DNA from: Desulfobacteraceae bacterium
GTDB lineage: Bacteria > Desulfobacterota > DSM-4660 > Desulfatiglandales > Desulfatiglandaceae
Direction of reading: 5' to 3'
Length of the DNA: 64,000 bases
Assembly (NCBI GenBank): GCA_016844935.1
Contig: JAERTK010000069.1
Location: 1-64,000 of the forward strand
The notes beneath the pieces are model-generated. The model was not told the origin of the DNA. It saw only the letters and a list, made by a program, of their open reading frames with translations, and made no database searches. This document shows positions 61,784 to 64,000 of this stretch, in pieces; position 1 is the first letter of the stretch; each line of letters opens with the position of its first letter. A program made the translations under genes and the position numbers.

Positions 61784-63520
61784 TTAGAGGGGTTTCAACT
61801 GGCAGAAAGACCACAGGTTGCCAACGCCGCCGAGCATTTGCACCCAACCCGTAAATTTGCCTTTCCGGGCGGCCTCGATGAGTTTTGGGTTATAGAGCGG
61901 CATGTAGGGGACATCGCCCATGATGATTTTCTGCATTTCCCAGATGAGCTTTCGTCGTTCATCCCGGTTCATGGTCCGCGCGGACTGGTCGGCAATTTTA
62001 TCAAACGCCGGATTATTGTACCCGCTCATGTTCCAGCCCCTGCGTTTGTCGTTTCTGGAGATAAAAAAGTTTCTCAGATAATCGGGGTCCAGGGAGAGAC
62101 TGCCGTATCCCAGGATGAATGCATCGAAATCCCGGCGCACTTTTACCTGTTCGATGAGGGCGCCGAATGCCATGGGTTTGGAATAGGCGGGAATACCCAA
62201 CATCCTGAGCCATTCCTGCATCATCATGCCGCACATGGCGCGATGGGGGTCATAATCGGCCGGTGGCGTTAGGATGGTGAATTTCTCCATGAGCTTCCCG
62301 TCAGGCAACATGATGCCGTCGCCGTTGACCACGTTTCCGGAATTGTCAATGGGGGGCGTCTGCCAGGTGTAACCGGCATCCGAAAGAATCTGGTAGGCCT
62401 TCTTGATTCTACCTTCCCGGCTGAGCCCCACACCATACTTGGGAACATCCGGGCAGTACCAGAATGTGTTGCCGGGAGGAACAATGGAGTACATTTTCAA
62501 GCCATATCCCTGGAGGATCCGTTTGATGATGAAGTCTTCCCCGATGAGGGTCGCTGCGGCCCGCCGGAGGTTCGCGTCATTAAAGGGCGGCTTTCTTACG
62601 TTAAATCCCAGGTAGTAGAGGGCGCTTTTTTCGTTGGTGAAAATCTCCATGTTGGGATTTGCTTTCAGGTCTTCCATATATCCCGGCTGAATGCCCCACC
62701 AGAACATGTCGATGCTCCCTTTTTTCAGCGCCAGGATAGCGGCATCGGAAGTGCCATAGACCTTGAAAATGATCCCATCGATGTGAGGCCCTAGAAGGTG
62801 GCCACTGATGGTTTTGCCGGAGCCGAAAAACAGCTTGTTCTTCATCACGTAAATGTAGGCGCCCGACCGCCAGTCCTTCAGGGTGAAAGGCCCGCTGCCG
62901 ATGGGCATCTTCACTTTGTGCCGCAAAAGTGTTCGAAGGGGTTTTTCCGTCTCTTTAGCCTTTTTGATCACTTCCTCCCATTGCTTTTTCTGTACAATGG
63001 GCGTGGTGAGCGATCGGGAGACAAAGATGGCATAGGGACTTTCCAGATAGAATTTTATGGTTTGTTTGTCCGGGGTTTCAATTTTTTTGATAAACTTCCA
63101 CTTGGAAATATATCGGGGCACTTTGAATTCCTGAATAATACGCACGGTAAAGGCCACATCTTCGGAGGTCAATTCTGTGCCGTCCGACCATCTGGCGGGC
63201 CTGAGTTTGACGGTGTAACAGAGTTTCTCCGAATCAAACTCGGGGGGTGCCGCCGCCAGCCAGGGAACCAACTCCAGCGTCTTGGGATCCCTCACATATA
63301 GGGGTTGATAGATCAAACCCAGGATTTTCAGTGACCAACGATCACCGGCTCTCCAGATGTTTAAGGTTTTGGGTTCCTGCAAAACGCCCATTTTGAGCAT
63401 ATCCGCGGCGGAAGCGTTGGAAACTGAAATATGGATGCTCCCCATGAGCATCAGGACACACAAAATTGATATTATCCACGAAGCAGACAACCTGTTTGTA
63501 CTTCTATTCATACGGCGCAT
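61784..63520 (-). CDS. Peptide ABC transporter substrate-binding protein (family 5)
   Basis: A 578-residue SBP with a Sec signal peptide ending near ASA (residue 38), and the family-5 pattern: LKMGVLQEPKTLNIW, AARWSDGTELTSEDV-like RPARWSDGTELTSEDVAFT, VRKPPFNDANLRRAAATLI, DFDAFILGYGSLSLDPDYLR. The start at 63520 follows AAAGGATG. First transporter gene of the operon; its ligand may be the product or substrate of the ATP-grasp enzymes on both sides. Confidence 0.88.
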   Translation of the reverse strand: MRRMNRSTNRLSASWIISILCVLMLMGSIHISVSNASAADMLKMGVLQEPKTLNIWRAGDRWSLKILGLIYQPLYVRDPKTLELVPWLAAAPPEFDSEKLCYTVKLRPARWSDGTELTSEDVAFTVRIIQEFKVPRYISKWKFIKKIETPDKQTIKFYLESPYAIFVSRSLTTPIVQKKQWEEVIKKAKETEKPLRTLLRHKVKMPIGSGPFTLKDWRSGAYIYVMKNKLFFGSGKTISGHLLGPHIDGIIFKVYGTSDAAILALKKGSIDMFWWGIQPGYMEDLKANPNMEIFTNEKSALYYLGFNVRKPPFNDANLRRAAATLIGEDFIIKRILQGYGLKMYSIVPPGNTFWYCPDVPKYGVGLSREGRIKKAYQILSDAGYTWQTPPIDNSGNVVNGDGIMLPDGKLMEKFTILTPPADYDPHRAMCGMMMQEWLRMLGIPAYSKPMAFGALIEQVKVRRDFDAFILGYGSLSLDPDYLRNFFISRNDKRRGWNMSGYNNPAFDKIADQSARTMNRDERRKLIWEMQKIIMGDVPYMPLYNPKLIEAARKGKFTGWVQMLGGVGNLWSFCQLKPL

Positions 63521-63538
63521 TTGTCATCCTTTCTTTTT

Positions 63539-63565
63539 AAGGTGTAAGGTGTAAGGTGTAAGGTA
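63539..63565. repeat. 7-bp tandem repeat AAGGTGT
   Basis: About 3.8 copies of AAGGTGT between the glutathione-synthetase-like gene and the SBP gene. A near-complementary stretch (ACCTTATACCT) at 63598-63608 could pair with it to form a hairpin. Type seen as a local slipped-strand repeat. Confidence 0.75.
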
Positions 63566-63614
63566 ATGGTTTTTTGGCTCGGCATCTTGAAGCCTTAAAC
63601 CTTATACCTCAAAC

Positions 63615-64000
63615 CTAAACACCTGAATTATCAGAAACCTTCTGCTCGATAAAATCGACCACCATGGCTTCGATCTTTACCCCGTCCAAACGGTTGATCC
63701 GTGGAATCCCTCCAGGGCTCAGGCAGTTAATTTCTACCATCTTATTGCCGATAACGTCAACCCCTACGAAAAACAAGCCCTCTTTTTTTAAGTTGTCCCG
63801 AATTACCTGGCAGATGGCGCGGTCCTGGTCAGTAATGTCATGTTTATAGGCCCGGGCACCTGCGTGAATATTGGTTCTGAAATCCCCCTTGCTCGGTTTT
63901 CGCCGCATGGCGCCGACAATTTCCCCATTGAGCAGAAGGATCCGCACATCGCCCCTTGTCTGAACTTCGTCCATGTATTCCTGGACCATGATCGGTTCCC
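63615..64000 (-). CDS. Glutathione-synthetase-like ATP-grasp enzyme, C-terminal part
   Basis: Cut by the window end; 128 residues of the C-terminal half are seen. The segment EPIMVQEYMDEVQTRGDVRIL, then EIVGAMRRKPSKGDFRTNIHAG, then GLFFVGVDVIGNKMVEINCLSPGGI matches the ATP-binding and metal-binding end of GshB-type ligases. In GshB the last motif reads EINVTSPTG; here it is EINCLSPGG, so the substrate or product may differ from glutathione. The SBP gene starts 94 bases downstream and the series of genes continues on the same strand to the second ATP-grasp gene. Confidence 0.85.
   Translation of the reverse strand, partial: EPIMVQEYMDEVQTRGDVRILLLNGEIVGAMRRKPSKGDFRTNIHAGARAYKHDITDQDRAICQVIRDNLKKEGLFFVGVDVIGNKMVEINCLSPGGIPRINRLDGVKIEAMVVDFIEQKVSDNSGV

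Noticed and set aside
63539-63565. CRISPR-like repeats
   Set aside because: The unit is only 7 bases with no spacers and no cas genes are present in the window.

Overview
This window is 64 kb of bacterial chromosome with densely packed genes, mostly in operons, on both strands. The gene content suggests a Gram-negative Desulfobacterota (deltaproteobacterial) organism. It has B12-binding radical SAM enzymes, a beta-oxidation operon in fadN-fadA-fadE order, an EF-G resembling mitochondrial EF-G1 (a type shared by spirochaetes, planctomycetes and deltaproteobacteria), outer-membrane porin and lipoproteins. This is inferred from protein character only; no 16S rRNA gene is present.

Layout. 1-3022: end of a GNDxY-repeat protein, a VanZ-like membrane protein and a radical SAM enzyme. 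3056-8998: a four-gene minus-strand operon (lipoprotein, secreted caspase-like protease, DUF4384 protein, CHASE2-nucleotide cyclase-PilZ-like protein) flanked by an imperfect direct repeat of about 112 bp, which suggests that the block was inserted between a radical SAM gene and arfB. 9356-13134: arfB, a flippase and a membrane glycosyltransferase-like protein. 13165-17206: Tat-exported flavodoxin, a CpxP/Spy-like lipoprotein divergent from a CpxR/CpxA-like pair, and a small lipoprotein. 17294-20165: hydrolase, two small proteins and a phytoene-desaturase-like oxidoreductase.

20166-33997 is a phosphate-starvation region: two PstS proteins, pstCAB-phoU, phoR-phoB, a porin, a REC-kinase protein, a toxin-antitoxin pair and several small genes. 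I read eleven PhoB-type promoters there. Each has CTAAC/TTAAC-like units repeated every 11 bp and a TAnnnT-like -10 box starting exactly 15 nt after the start of the last unit. Some of these promoters precede no clear ORF. One starts just before a nested stem-loop and is a candidate PhoB-controlled small RNA.

34086-46131: YjbQ, PyrR, a second radical SAM protein, Dtd, a RecA-like ATPase, EF-G and the fadNAE operon. The fad promoter has a perfect FadR(TetR-type)-like palindrome at its predicted start site. 46519-52862: a five-gene peptide ABC importer operon. 52955-53112: tRNA-Gln(CTG) and tRNA-Glu(CTC), followed by an AT-richer fic gene.

54619-64000 (minus strand) looks like one long operon: a glutathione-synthetase-like ATP-grasp enzyme (cut by the window edge), a second complete peptide ABC importer, another ATP-grasp protein, an N-formylglutamate-amidohydrolase-like protein and a sulfatase-modifying-factor-like protein. 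The combination of two ATP-grasp ligases, an amidohydrolase and a peptide transporter is a good candidate for an undescribed peptide-like metabolite system.
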